DNA of 64,000 nucleotides, from assembly GCF_008086615.1 (NCBI RefSeq), contig NZ_RXYB01000001.1:1-64000 (forward strand), in the 5' to 3' direction. Source of the stretch: Acetobacterium tundrae (GTDB taxonomy: Bacteria > Bacillota > Clostridia > Eubacteriales > Eubacteriaceae). Both the position numbers and the translations under genes were made by a program. The notes under the pieces were generated by a model that saw nothing but the letters and a program-made list of their open reading frames with translations, had not been told where the DNA came from and ran no database searches. Positions 1 to 8,728 of this stretch are shown one piece after another (the first letter of the stretch is position 1; each line of letters begins with the position of its first letter).

Positions 1-2
1 AA

Positions 3-263
3 GAAATCCGGCACACAATCGGACGCAAAGAAGAATACCAACTGCGTAAAGAAACCATCGAACGAGTCTTTGGCACGGCCAAGGAACATCACGGGATGCG
101 CTATACACAGTATGTCGGGAAGGCCCGAGTTGCCATGCAGATCGGGCTAACTTTGGCATGTCTGAATATGAAAAAACTGGCAAATCTGCTGTACCGGAAA
201 CGAATCCGTTTTGTAGTACCTTCACGTTTTTTCCTATTTTTTCATTTTCCGGCAGCAATATAA
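3..263 (+). CDS. IS1182-type transposase, C-terminal end (cut by window edge)
   Basis: The frame is open from the left window edge and ends in TAA after 86 codons, so only the C-terminus is visible. The segment ERVFGTAKEHHGMRY, followed by a run containing ARVAMQIGLTLACLNMKKLA, is typical of the end of DDE transposases of the IS1182 group, where the catalytic Glu lies in the ER-x-FG context. The rest of the protein and the left end of the element are outside the window. No terminal inverted repeat could be identified from this end alone. Whether the copy is intact cannot be judged. Family assignment is from motif recognition only. Confidence 0.72.
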   Translation, partial: EIRHTIGRKEEYQLRKETIERVFGTAKEHHGMRYTQYVGKARVAMQIGLTLACLNMKKLANLLYRKRIRFVVPSRFFLFFHFPAAI

Positions 264-264
264 A

Positions 265-301
265 AACCCGATCACAGCTTTGTTTACTTGTAATCGGGTT
301 T
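265..301. repeat. Inverted repeat just after the transposase stop
   Basis: AACCCGAT (265-272) pairs with ATCGGGTT (293-300), giving an 8-9 bp stem with a 20-base loop directly after the transposase stop codon. No T-run follows, so it is not a clear terminator. It may belong to the end of the insertion element. Confidence 0.45.
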
Positions 302-314
302 GTCTTCGCTCTGA

Positions 315-338
315 GGAACCCCACAGGGGTTCCTTTTA
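315..338. terminator. Intrinsic terminator hairpin
   Basis: GGAACCCC (315-322), a 3-base loop and GGGGTTCC (326-333) form a perfect 8 bp stem. It is followed on the plus strand by TTTTAGTTTGTTT and preceded by little T/A structure on the other side. It sits between the transposase end and the 3' end of the minus-strand radical-SAM gene and may serve both. Confidence 0.6.
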
Positions 339-351
339 GTTTGTTTATTTA

Positions 352-1707
352 TTATATTTGGGGATGAGAGCCTTTCCACAGGTTTTCAGCAACCGGAGCC
401 CAATTATCGGCTGCTTTTTTACATTTTGATGATAGTTCAACGACATTTTCAGGATTTTGAAAATCGGTTGATTTTGCTTTGGAAGATTCTATCATTTTTG
501 TCAATTCACCGGGATTATCCAGCAGCGGGCAAGGACGCAAATGGTTTTCATTAAAAGGCTGATGTTGATGATATTCCATAAATAGAGGTGATTGATAAGC
601 TTCTAATAGGGTTTTATCATAAATGCTGGAATCAGAGTAATGAATAAAAGCACAAGGTTCAATATCACCATTGGCATTGATATGAAGGTAGTTTCTTCCA
701 CCGGCGATACAGCCTTTTACATATTCTCCGTCATTCCAGAAGTCCATGGTGAAAATTTCTTTTGTTTCCCTGAATTTTCGAATTTGATGATACATAAATT
801 CCCGTTGTGATGAAGATGCCATTAGTTCTGGAACGGCATCCAAACCAACTGGCATATAGGTGAAGAACCAGGCAAATTTTGCGCCTTTTTCAATCATGTC
901 ATCGATGTATTCTTCACTACCAATAATTTCTGCATTTTTATTGGTGTAACAGCAGGAAATACCGAATGGTAGTTTTTTCCTTTTTAATATTTCCATTGCC
1001 TGAATGATTTTTTGATAGGTGCCTTTTCCTCTTCTAAAATCAGTTTCTTCTTCAAAACCTTCAATACTAATTGCTGGTACAAAATTTTTTACGCGAAGCA
1101 TTTCATCGGCAAAATCTTCATCAATGAGGGTTGCATTGGTAAAAGAAAGAAATTCACAGTCTGGATGAGCTTCACAGAGTCTGATAATATCCTTTTTTCG
1201 TACGAGTGGTTCACCGCCGGAATAAATATACATATAAGTTCCTACTTTTTTACCCTGATTTATGATATCATCAAGAATTTCGTAACTCATATTTAATTTA
1301 TTACCATATTCAGCTGCCCAGCAACCGATACAGGAAAGATTACAGGCAGAAGTTGGATCCATTAAGATTGCCCATGGTATATTGCAATGGTATTTTTCTT
1401 TAGCTTTTTCCTGCCGTCCACATCCAATTAATGCAGTATTTACAATAAAATTATTAAAAAATGTTTTACGGACTTCAACATCAATATCAGTCCAGAGACT
1501 TTTTATTAATTGGTACCAATTACCAGCAGGATCATCTAAAATATTACGAAATACCCTTCTTTGAGAAACAAATAGATCATTGACATCAAATCGGTCTACC
1601 CAGTCCATCAGTTTGGGAAGATTTTTATCAGGATCTTCTCCGAGATAATCGAATACTTTTTTTCCAGCGAAAGACTTTACATTTTCCTTTATCGTTTTGT
1701 CAGCCAT
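352..1707 (-). CDS. Radical SAM protein with C-terminal SPASM-like segment
   Basis: This 451-residue protein carries the radical SAM cluster motif CNLSCIGCW (Cys 122, 126, 129 counting from MADKT), which should hold a [4Fe-4S] cluster that cleaves S-adenosylmethionine. A YSGGEPL segment, the usual GGE-type SAM contact, follows. Near residues 335-355 there is a Cys-rich INANGDIEPC segment like the start of an auxiliary-cluster (SPASM) region. The frame runs upstream to a TTG at 1725, but the ATG at 1707 has AAAGGA nine bases ahead and is the better start. Substrate unknown; such proteins are common in clostridia without assigned function. Its closest relative in the window is the divergently transcribed gene at 1926, which lacks the cysteines. 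A TetR regulator lies beyond. Confidence 0.88.
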   Translation of the reverse strand: MADKTIKENVKSFAGKKVFDYLGEDPDKNLPKLMDWVDRFDVNDLFVSQRRVFRNILDDPAGNWYQLIKSLWTDIDVEVRKTFFNNFIVNTALIGCGRQEKAKEKYHCNIPWAILMDPTSACNLSCIGCWAAEYGNKLNMSYEILDDIINQGKKVGTYMYIYSGGEPLVRKKDIIRLCEAHPDCEFLSFTNATLIDEDFADEMLRVKNFVPAISIEGFEEETDFRRGKGTYQKIIQAMEILKRKKLPFGISCCYTNKNAEIIGSEEYIDDMIEKGAKFAWFFTYMPVGLDAVPELMASSSQREFMYHQIRKFRETKEIFTMDFWNDGEYVKGCIAGGRNYLHINANGDIEPCAFIHYSDSSIYDKTLLEAYQSPLFMEYHQHQPFNENHLRPCPLLDNPGELTKMIESSKAKSTDFQNPENVVELSSKCKKAADNWAPVAENLWKGSHPQI

Positions 1708-1925
1708 TTTTGCGAATCCTTTCAAAGTTTTATTTAAGTTTATAAGCTTAGCTTCATTTTAATAATGAGTTTGATTTTTGTCATTGGACAAAAGGAAAAA
1801 TTTGAGTAAATTTGTTACAATATAATAAAATGTTACCTTTTGGGACATTAATAAAAAATTGTCCCTATTACAAAAAAATGAAAAGATATATAGTTGAAAC
1901 AGAAAAAGATCAAGGAGGACTATTT

Positions 1926-2969
1926 TTGGAAAAGGCAGATATTACCAAAACAATCGTTGAATTAACCGTTGATAAAGTGCTAATTGACATGGAGACAGAT
2001 GTAGAACGTAGTATCCGGAACATAGTTGATCTAGGGCAAAATTTTTCAAATGGTCGGTTCCAAAAATATTTTTTTGAGATTGCTCAGAAAATGCTTGAAA
2101 ATGAAGAAAGTCCATATTATCAACATGCAAAAAATATTATTACTAAAGTAAATCATGAGACATTAAAAACATTTGGTATCAATCTTGGTTATAATGGTTG
2201 TACGAATGGTGCTAAACAAATTAGAGAAAATGAGAAGAAATATCGCTTTAATATACCTTGGACAATTGCTTTTTCAATGAAGAGTCCGCAAAATAAAATA
2301 ACAGAATATGAGATTGAAAAAGTAATTTCACAAGGTGAAAAATTAGGGATTTATGTGTATCTGATTTTCTGTCCAACCAGTAAAATACAACAGGCAGTCT
2401 ATTTACTGAAAAAATTTCCAGATTGTGCATTTGTGATTTTTTTAGAAGGGGAGTTTATAAAAACACAAATTGTTGAAGAATTATATAAATATCATAATTT
2501 TATGATTTCAATATTATCTGAATCCAAAGAATTTTTAAAAATGGCAGGCTTCCTAACAGAAAATGGTTTTTTGTATGCCGTTCATTCCTTTTATAATGAT
2601 AATAAATTTGCAGAGATTATAACGGGAGACTGGATTAAACGTGCGTTACGGACATCGAGCACCTTTGCATTTTTAATTAAAGAAAAGTTATGTAGTTTTG
2701 AGGTAAAAAAAGAAGTCAGAAATTATGTATTGAGGGTCCGTGAAAAACAGCAATATCCTATTTTCTTAATGGAGTTTACTTCCGATATAAGTTATATCAA
2801 TCAGATTATTTCAGAAGATAGCCATTCCATTGGATTCAATTCAAATGGACAGCTTTACACATCAGCGGGAGAAATAGATGGAAAAAATAATAATCTGCTT
2901 AAAAGCAGCTTACGGGAAATTTTAAAGAAAAATATGCCAATTAATGTATCTGGGAAATCGCTTTTATAG
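1926..2969 (+). CDS. Cysteine-less radical-SAM-like homologue of the neighbouring gene
   Basis: The 347-residue product aligns along its length with the divergent radical SAM protein. Both have IPW at residues 110-112 after a matching N-terminal region, then xQGxKxGxYxY, then FPDC-x-F against HPDCEF, and a final NSNGQLY against NANGDIE. The homologue lacks about 15 residues exactly where the CX3CX2C cluster loop sits, lacks the GGEP motif and lacks the auxiliary cysteine. It should therefore not bind the cluster or cleave SAM. The chosen start is TTG at 1926, seven bases after a perfect AGGAGG. The frame stays open upstream to 1812, but no ribosome binding site supports that. The ORF is intact, so this looks like a maintained divergent protein rather than a decayed pseudogene. 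A partner or regulatory role is inference only. Confidence 0.7.
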   Translation: MEKADITKTIVELTVDKVLIDMETDVERSIRNIVDLGQNFSNGRFQKYFFEIAQKMLENEESPYYQHAKNIITKVNHETLKTFGINLGYNGCTNGAKQIRENEKKYRFNIPWTIAFSMKSPQNKITEYEIEKVISQGEKLGIYVYLIFCPTSKIQQAVYLLKKFPDCAFVIFLEGEFIKTQIVEELYKYHNFMISILSESKEFLKMAGFLTENGFLYAVHSFYNDNKFAEIITGDWIKRALRTSSTFAFLIKEKLCSFEVKKEVRNYVLRVREKQQYPIFLMEFTSDISYINQIISEDSHSIGFNSNGQLYTSAGEIDGKNNNLLKSSLREILKKNMPINVSGKSLL

Positions 2970-2991
2970 GTTTAAAGCGGTTCCCTGGATT

Positions 2992-3555
2992 TTATATGGT
3001 GGTTAGATTATCTTCATTCATATCATATACAATTTTTTTGGCTAGGCCTCCGAGAGATGTTTTTAATAAATTAATAAAATCATCTGGCGGACGACAAGGG
3101 GTTTCTTTTAGCCATCTTTCAATGGCAACAATAAAAGCGTCAGTGAAAAATATTGTGAAAAACTCTGGATTTTCATCGGTGGTCAGTATTTCTTTTAAAT
3201 AATTAAGAACAAATGGATGTAAAATATCTCTAAAGTAGTCCTGAAAAGAATTTTGACCACTTACCTGGAATGCATTGATATAAAAAACTCGATTTTTATA
3301 AAAGTATCGGCAAATATCATCCAGAAAAGCCCAACCATCCTTATAGAACTGAGTTTGTATGGTTTCAATAAATTCGGTATAATAAATCCAGTTAACCAAA
3401 TCATATTTATCTTTAAAATGATAGTAAAAACTTTTTCGGTTCAGATCACACATATCGCAAATATGACCGACATTGATTTTATTGAAGGGCATTTTTTCCA
3501 TCAACGCTTTCATTGCCATCGCTAGAGCTTTTTTGGTAATAATTGAATCTGACAC
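2992..3555 (-). CDS. TetR/AcrR-family transcriptional regulator
   Basis: 187 residues. The N-terminal 60 form a TetR helix-turn-helix: INVGHICDMCDLNRKSFYYHF, with the usual FYYHFKDKYDLV turn into helix 4. The remainder is a helical ligand/dimer domain of the small clostridial type, where the ligand cannot be predicted. The start is GTG at 3555, with AAGGAG nine bases upstream. Its 3' end faces the 3' end of the cysteine-less radical-SAM homologue, 22 bases away. It may regulate the divergent radical-SAM pair, but no operator was identified, so that link is inference. Confidence 0.85.
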   Translation of the reverse strand: MSDSIITKKALAMAMKALMEKMPFNKINVGHICDMCDLNRKSFYYHFKDKYDLVNWIYYTEFIETIQTQFYKDGWAFLDDICRYFYKNRVFYINAFQVSGQNSFQDYFRDILHPFVLNYLKEILTTDENPEFFTIFFTDAFIVAIERWLKETPCRPPDDFINLLKTSLGGLAKKIVYDMNEDNLTTI

Positions 3556-3811
3556 TCTTCACATCTCCTTGCATTTACAGATAAAAGCGAGTATTGAATA
3601 ATCTGATGGGAATTGCAACATTGTTTGGATGCTTTTTTTTCAATTATAATACATTTTATTATAATATACAATAAAAGTTAATTTAAAAAAATTAAAGTCG
3701 AATGAAAGTAATAATAATATTTTTTTAGAACTATTAGATGTCAGGGTCTGGTGAGCGGATGGTAAACGTGTTACAATATAAAAGTTAGTTAGATCTTAAA
3801 AAGGAGTTCAA

Positions 3812-4801
3812 ATGAAAGTATTAGTATGCGGAGGTGCTGGTTATATTGGCTCTCATATTGTCAGGGAACTTTTGAATAAAAATTATGAAGTGGTTGTTTT
3901 AGATAATTTTTCAACTGGACATATCGAGTCAGTTCCCAAAGCGGTGATAATTGAAACAGGAGACATTCGGGATAAAAATTTTTTAAAAGAAGTGTTTCAA
4001 AAGCATCAGTTTGATTGCGTCATGCATTTTTGTGCCAATTCCCAGGTCGGCGAATCCATGGAACGGCCCATAAAATATTATAACAATAATGTCTACGGAA
4101 CACTGTGTCTTTTAGAAACTATGGTAGAATTCAAAGTGAAAAATTTTATTTTTTCTTCTACAGCGGCAGTATATGGGGAACCGGAGGAGTTGCCAATTAC
4201 CGAAGCAACAACAAAAAAACCCACAAATACCTATGGTGAGACAAAATTAGCAGTTGAAAAAATGTTGAAATGGATTGGCGAAGCACATGGATTGAGTTAT
4301 ATGATTTTTCGATATTTTAATGCTTCTGGTGCTTACCCCTCTGGTGAAATTGGAGAGGATCACACGCCTGAGAGTCATTTGATTCCATTGATATTACAGA
4401 CGGCCTTGGGACAGCGGGAAAAAATATCTATCTTTGGTGATAATTACAAAACATTCGACGGAACGTGCGTTCGAGATTACATTCATGTGACGGACATCGC
4501 AACTGCCCATATTTTGGGAATGGAAAAATTGTTTCGGGGTGGTCAAAGTGATGTGTTTAATTTGGGCAATGGCAATGGCTTTTCGGTGAAAGAAGTGATT
4601 GAACGGGCAAAAAGTATTACCGGAAAAGAATTTGAAGTAGAAATGGCTGGTCGGCGACCTGGTGATCCGGCGGTGCTCATTGCGTCTTCACAAAAAGCTC
4701 AAAGTCAGTTAGGGTGGACGCCCACATATTCTGATCTAGATACCATCATAAAAACGGCATGGGAATGGCATCGAATCCATCCTCAGGGTTATGAAAAATA
4801 A
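3812..4801 (+). CDS. galE: UDP-glucose 4-epimerase
   Basis: 329 residues, the normal size for GalE, a cytoplasmic short-chain dehydrogenase/reductase that interconverts UDP-glucose and UDP-galactose with bound NAD. The N-terminus has the Rossmann GGAGYIGSH motif, then FSSTAAVYG with the catalytic Ser/Thr and YGETKLAVEK with the Tyr-x3-Lys pair. RYFNASGA follows, as expected. The ATG start has AAAAGGAG just upstream. It probably supplies UDP-galactose for cell-surface polymers. arsD follows 21 bases later on the same strand, and the shared terminator suggests co-transcription although the functions are unrelated. Confidence 0.95.
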   Translation: MKVLVCGGAGYIGSHIVRELLNKNYEVVVLDNFSTGHIESVPKAVIIETGDIRDKNFLKEVFQKHQFDCVMHFCANSQVGESMERPIKYYNNNVYGTLCLLETMVEFKVKNFIFSSTAAVYGEPEELPITEATTKKPTNTYGETKLAVEKMLKWIGEAHGLSYMIFRYFNASGAYPSGEIGEDHTPESHLIPLILQTALGQREKISIFGDNYKTFDGTCVRDYIHVTDIATAHILGMEKLFRGGQSDVFNLGNGNGFSVKEVIERAKSITGKEFEVEMAGRRPGDPAVLIASSQKAQSQLGWTPTYSDLDTIIKTAWEWHRIHPQGYEK

Positions 4802-4822
4802 AGAATTAAAAGGAGAATTGAA

Positions 4823-5206
4823 ATGAGTAAAGTAGAAATATTTGAACCAGCAATGTGTTGTTCAACGGGAGTCTGTGGACCGGGTGTGGATCCGGAATTA
4901 TTGCGAATCGCGACGTTTATCAGCGAGCTGGAAGGAATGGGCAAAAAAATTGTGAGATATAATCTTTCAAGTGCGCCGGAGGTTTTTGTTCAAAATATAA
5001 AAGTAAATGATGCTTTAATCAACGTCGGGATGGGAGCGCTTCCGATCACTGTGGTGGATGATGAAATAAAAAAAATGGGAGACTATCCAGCAAATTCAGA
5101 TCTTGCCACTTGGGCCGGAATGACCAGAGAAGATATTATTGAGATGATTAAGAAATCACAAAGTTCATCAGGATGTGAAGGCTGTGGCGGCGGGAATTGC
5201 TGCTGA
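4823..5206 (+). CDS. arsD: ArsD-like arsenic metallochaperone/repressor
   Basis: 127 residues matching the ArsD fold: N-terminal thioredoxin-like strand with FEPAMCCSTGVCG, placing Cys12, Cys13 and Cys18, the trio that binds As(III)/Sb(III) in characterised ArsD. The C-terminus is also Cys-rich (CEGCGGGNCC, Cys118, 121, 126, 127), like the vicinal pairs of classical ArsD. In known operons ArsD hands arsenite to the ArsA ATPase and weakly represses the operon. Here there is no arsA, arsB/acr3 or arsR nearby. It follows galE by 21 bases with its own AAAGGAG and ends at a strong terminator. Either a solitary chaperone or a repurposed metal/thiol-binding protein. Confidence 0.88.
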   Translation: MSKVEIFEPAMCCSTGVCGPGVDPELLRIATFISELEGMGKKIVRYNLSSAPEVFVQNIKVNDALINVGMGALPITVVDDEIKKMGDYPANSDLATWAGMTREDIIEMIKKSQSSSGCEGCGGGNCC

Positions 5207-5279
5207 TTTAACAAGAAATTAATTTAGTCAGTTCAGACTCCTGACAAATTTAATTTGGTTTTGGCTACTTTTAGTTCAA

Positions 5280-5308
5280 CAGGGGCGATCATCGATCGCC
5301 CCTGTTTT
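5280..5308 (+). terminator. Intrinsic terminator after arsD
   Basis: CAGGGGCGATC (5280-5290) and GATCGCCCCTG (5294-5304) form a perfect 11 bp stem with a 3-base loop, followed by TTTT. It ends the galE-arsD unit. Confidence 0.88.
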
Positions 5309-5402
5309 ATGTGCTGAAATATACTAAATGTAAATCCTGCTTTATTGAGGTGATTTATAGAAATTTACCGACAAACTCAAACGGCTGTGATGCCGGTCGC
5401 TT

Positions 5403-5888
5403 TTATTCAGATTCATTTAAATCCTGTTTGGATTGTTTTCTTATTGAAAGTCTTCTTCGAATCATTATCTTTCGAGTCAGCGTGACCAAAGAGGAAACCA
5501 GGATAATGCCCACTGCCATGGCACCTGAGATAAGAAGGGTATGGATGCCGGTTGAAACGCCAAGGTCCGTTTCGCCATTGATAAAATACAACATGGTATA
5601 GTACATGCCACCGCCTGGAACGAGGGGAATCAAGGCGACAGCCAGATAAATTGTGGTGGGTGAACTGGTCGCCCGGGCCATGATTTCGGCGTAGAGAGAG
5701 ATGGCGATAGCAGCAAGCATATATAGGATAACATCATTGCCGATGATTAATTGAAAGAGTGCAAAGGTTAATTGACCGACAAAACCGCCAAGTGCGGAAA
5801 AAAGAAGTTTGTTCTTTTTGATGTTGAATACAACGGCAAAAGCAAAAGATGCACCAAAAGCGTAAAGACACGGTAAAAAATAAGTCAT
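5403..5888 (-). CDS. Threonine/serine exporter, small subunit (ThrE_2 type)
   Basis: 161 residues, almost entirely membrane-embedded, with about five hydrophobic segments and a short basic C-terminal tail. The VALIPLVPGGGMYYTMLYFI segment is characteristic of the small half of split ThrE-type exporters. With the preceding gene it should form a threonine/serine efflux pump in the cytoplasmic membrane. GGGGAGG lies eight bases before the ATG, within the end of the upstream partner gene (five bases between stop and start). It is the last gene of a minus-strand coaBC-thrE unit. Confidence 0.85.
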   Translation of the reverse strand: MTYFLPCLYAFGASFAFAVVFNIKKNKLLFSALGGFVGQLTFALFQLIIGNDVILYMLAAIAISLYAEIMARATSSPTTIYLAVALIPLVPGGGMYYTMLYFINGETDLGVSTGIHTLLISGAMAVGIILVSSLVTLTRKIMIRRRLSIRKQSKQDLNESE

Positions 5889-5892
5889 TGGA

Positions 5893-6657
5893 TCATCCTC
5901 CCCAGAAAGGTCTTAGCAGACTAAGCGGTACAGCAACGCCTGCGGCAATAGAGGCGGCAATAAGCAGTGCTTCGATACCTTTTGTCAAGCCGGCCAGATA
6001 ATCTCCGGCAATAATATCCCGGATTGCATTGGTGATGACAAGTCCGGGAACAAGCGTCATGATCGATCCGATGATGATGGTATTCATATGAGTGGTCAAT
6101 CCCAGACCGGCCGCAGTGACTGCAACGGTGGCGGCAATAAAGCCACCAACCATATTAATAAAAAAGTTGTTTGTCTCCAGTCGACTCATAATATCCATCA
6201 ACAGTTTGGTGCCGATTCCGATAATAAAACCGATGCAGCTGTCTTTAAAACTCCCGCCAAAAAACAAAGTGAACATTTGTGAAATAAAGGCAAAAGCTAA
6301 AACTTGCAGAAGGTAAGGATAAGAAGGCGCGTTGTTAATATGCTTAATTTCCAGGAGCAGTTCATCATAAGAAATGGCCTCGTAACAAATTTGCCGTGAT
6401 AAATGATTCATTTCATCAACCTTTGTTAAATCCGTTACGCGGGTATGAATACGTCGGGTTAGGGTAAGGGTTTCAATATCATCCATCGTGATTGAGATAA
6501 TAATCGTTGTCGGAACACAAAAAATTTCAGCTTCTCGTGCGCCTAAAGCAATGCAGATACGGTGCATCGACTCCTCAACTCGGTAGGTTTCGGCACCGTT
6601 TGAAAGTAAAATAACACCCATTTCCATGGCAATATGACTGAGTTGTGAAATGGTCAT
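5893..6657 (-). CDS. Threonine/serine exporter, large subunit (ThrE_1 type)
   Basis: 254 residues. The cytosolic N-terminal half carries the family signature GAETYRVEES and the CVPTTIIISI stretch. The C-terminal half has about five membrane segments including the VPGLVITNAIRDIIAGDYLAG region typical of ThrE. It pairs with the downstream small subunit. Its ATG overlaps the coaBC stop by one base (TAATG), so translation is probably coupled. No functional tie to coenzyme A synthesis is known to me; the arrangement looks like simple operon sharing. Confidence 0.87.
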   Translation of the reverse strand: MTISQLSHIAMEMGVILLSNGAETYRVEESMHRICIALGAREAEIFCVPTTIIISITMDDIETLTLTRRIHTRVTDLTKVDEMNHLSRQICYEAISYDELLLEIKHINNAPSYPYLLQVLAFAFISQMFTLFFGGSFKDSCIGFIIGIGTKLLMDIMSRLETNNFFINMVGGFIAATVAVTAAGLGLTTHMNTIIIGSIMTLVPGLVITNAIRDIIAGDYLAGLTKGIEALLIAASIAAGVAVPLSLLRPFWGG

Positions 6658-7856
6658 TACAGTTCATCTATAATCGCATCAAGAACGCGATGAGCCACAT
6701 CATCTTTTGATAAGAGCGGAAGTTCTTCTGCTCTATCCGGGGTTATAATCGTGACCCGGTTGGTGGATGTATTAAAACCGGCGCCTTTTTCTTTGAGGTT
6801 ATTGGCAACCATCATATTGACATTCTTATGTTCAAGCTTTTCCGTGGTGTTTTCAATCATATTTTCGGTTTCCATTGAAAAACCGCAGATAAATTGATCA
6901 GACCGTTTTTTTTCACCGATCGTTTTTAAAATATCAATGGTGGAAGTTAACTGTATTTCGGGAAGACCAGCTCGCTTTTTCAGTTTTTCGTCAGAATAGG
7001 TTTTGGGCTTGAAATCAGCGACGGCAGCAGATTTAATGACGATGTCGGTTGCTTCAAAATGATCCATCACTTCTGCACACATTTCACTGGCGGAAAATAC
7101 GGAGACGAGATTAACGAAAGCAGGTGGAACAAGAGCTGTTTTTCCACTTATCAAGGTTACCGCCGCGCCGCGAAGCATAGCCGCGGTTGCCAAAGCATAA
7201 CCCATTTTACCACTGGAGTGGTTGGTGATATACCGAACCGGATCAATCGCTTCGCAGGTGGGTCCAGCGGTAATCAATATATTTTTACCCGAAAGATCTT
7301 TACGATAGGCAATTTCACGGAGAATATGAGCAACCAGCAAATCTTCTTTGGGAAGTTTTCCAGTCCCAAAATCTTTACAGGCAAGAATGCCAACGGCGGG
7401 ATCAATGATTTGATAACCAAATTCCTTTAGTTGTGATAAATTATTCTGGAGAATGGGGTTTTCGTACATGGCCGTGTTCATGGCCGGAGCAATAAGTTTT
7501 GGACACCGACAAGCCATAATGGTGGTCGTCAGCATATCATCGGCGATACCATTGGCGATTTTACCGATGATATTGGCAGTGGCAGGTGCGACCATAAAGA
7601 GATCGGCCTTTTTTGCCAAACTAACATGGGCAATATCATAACTTATATTGCGGTCAAATGTATCGACAATGCATTTGTTCCCGGTCAAACTTTCAAAAAC
7701 AAGAGGTGAAATGAATTCTTGTGCATTTTTTGTCATAATGACTTGCACATCACAGTCCATTTTTGCAAGACTGCTGGCGACATTAGCCATTTTATAGGCA
7801 GCAATACTTCCAGTAATACCAAGTACCACCGTTTTATTCTTCAATAGTTTTTTCAT
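6657..7856 (-). CDS. coaBC: Bifunctional phosphopantothenoylcysteine decarboxylase / phosphopantothenate-cysteine ligase
   Basis: 399 residues, normal for CoaBC. The N-terminal flavoprotein decarboxylase half starts with VLGITGSIAAYKMAN and contains the VAPATANIIGKIANGIADD and PAMNTAMYENP segments with the catalytic His/Asn context. The C-terminal ligase half has NILITAGPTCEAIDPVRYI and NHSSGKMGYALA. Together they turn 4'-phosphopantothenate plus cysteine into 4'-phosphopantetheine for coenzyme A. It is first in a three-gene minus-strand unit. A PanT-like ECF S component is transcribed divergently about 180 bases away, which links pantothenate uptake to its use. Confidence 0.95.
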   Translation of the reverse strand: MKKLLKNKTVVLGITGSIAAYKMANVASSLAKMDCDVQVIMTKNAQEFISPLVFESLTGNKCIVDTFDRNISYDIAHVSLAKKADLFMVAPATANIIGKIANGIADDMLTTTIMACRCPKLIAPAMNTAMYENPILQNNLSQLKEFGYQIIDPAVGILACKDFGTGKLPKEDLLVAHILREIAYRKDLSGKNILITAGPTCEAIDPVRYITNHSSGKMGYALATAAMLRGAAVTLISGKTALVPPAFVNLVSVFSASEMCAEVMDHFEATDIVIKSAAVADFKPKTYSDEKLKKRAGLPEIQLTSTIDILKTIGEKKRSDQFICGFSMETENMIENTTEKLEHKNVNMMVANNLKEKGAGFNTSTNRVTIITPDRAEELPLLSKDDVAHRVLDAIIDEL

Positions 7857-8038
7857 CTGGATTCCTTTTTGAACTTTATTTGCGACAGTCCCGTTTTTAT
7901 TTGAATTTTACTCATCTATTATATCAAAGATAAGGGATAAGAGTAAACACAAGTTTTCCTTGAATTTTAATTAAAAAGAAGTTAAAATATAGTTGCATTG
8001 TATCCGGCATGACTGGAACGATAGCGGGAGGTAATCAA

Positions 8039-8668
8039 ATGAAAAACGTAAAGACCAACGATTTGGTCAAAGTATCCTTTTTTGTAGCGATCATTGTTCT
8101 TTTGGCCGCAACACCGTTTCTGGGGTATATCCCCCTGGGGTTCACGCGGGCGACCATTATCCACATCCCGGTTATTATCGGTAGTATTCTTCTGGGACCA
8201 TTTTATGGTGCTTTTCTGGGATTTGTCTTTGGCTTGACGAGTTTAATTAATAATACGTTTAATCCGACGGTCACATCTTTCGTATTTACTCCATTTTATT
8301 CCATTGGAACCAGTTCCGGAAATTTCTGGAGTTTAGTTATTTGTTTCGTACCCAGAATATTAGTGGGGGTTGTTCCTTATTATCTTTACAAAGGGATGAA
8401 AAAAATTAAAAATAATGATGTGTTGGCACTGAGTGTTGCCGGAGTGGGCGGATCACTCACGAATACCCTATTAGTTATGAATGGCATCTATTTGTTTTTT
8501 GGCCAAAGCTATGCCCAGGCTAAGAATGTAGGCTTTTCAACGCTCTATGGAGTAATCTTAACAGTCATTGGAATCAATGGAGTTCCGGAAGCGATCGTGG
8601 CAGGTATTTTAACCACCGCTATCGGTAAGGTTTTATTAAAATACACAAATCGGGCGGTATTGTCATAA
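8039..8668 (+). CDS. panT: ECF transporter S component, probable pantothenate-specific PanT
   Basis: 209 residues with about six membrane helices. The segment IPVIIGSILLGPFYGAFLGF followed by GLTSLINNTFNPT is typical of the ECF S components annotated as pantothenate-specific. These bind a vitamin at the membrane and share the EcfAA'T energising module, which is not next to this gene. The ATG at 8039 has GGGAGGT six bases ahead; the frame extends to 8009 without a better site. In streptococci panT is found with coaB/coaC, and here coaBC is the divergent neighbour, which supports the substrate. Another vitamin is possible. Confidence 0.72.
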   Translation: MKNVKTNDLVKVSFFVAIIVLLAATPFLGYIPLGFTRATIIHIPVIIGSILLGPFYGAFLGFVFGLTSLINNTFNPTVTSFVFTPFYSIGTSSGNFWSLVICFVPRILVGVVPYYLYKGMKKIKNNDVLALSVAGVGGSLTNTLLVMNGIYLFFGQSYAQAKNVGFSTLYGVILTVIGINGVPEAIVAGILTTAIGKVLLKYTNRAVLS

Positions 8669-8728
8669 ACTGAAAATAATTAGGTTCGAAAAAATATTTG
8701 CTCAAAATATAGTACGAAAATTTAAAAC

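Noticed and set aside
1926-2969. Treating the cysteine-less radical-SAM homologue as a pseudogene
   Set aside because: The frame is uninterrupted, has an ideal ribosome site and retains family-wide similarity, so a maintained protein is more likely.
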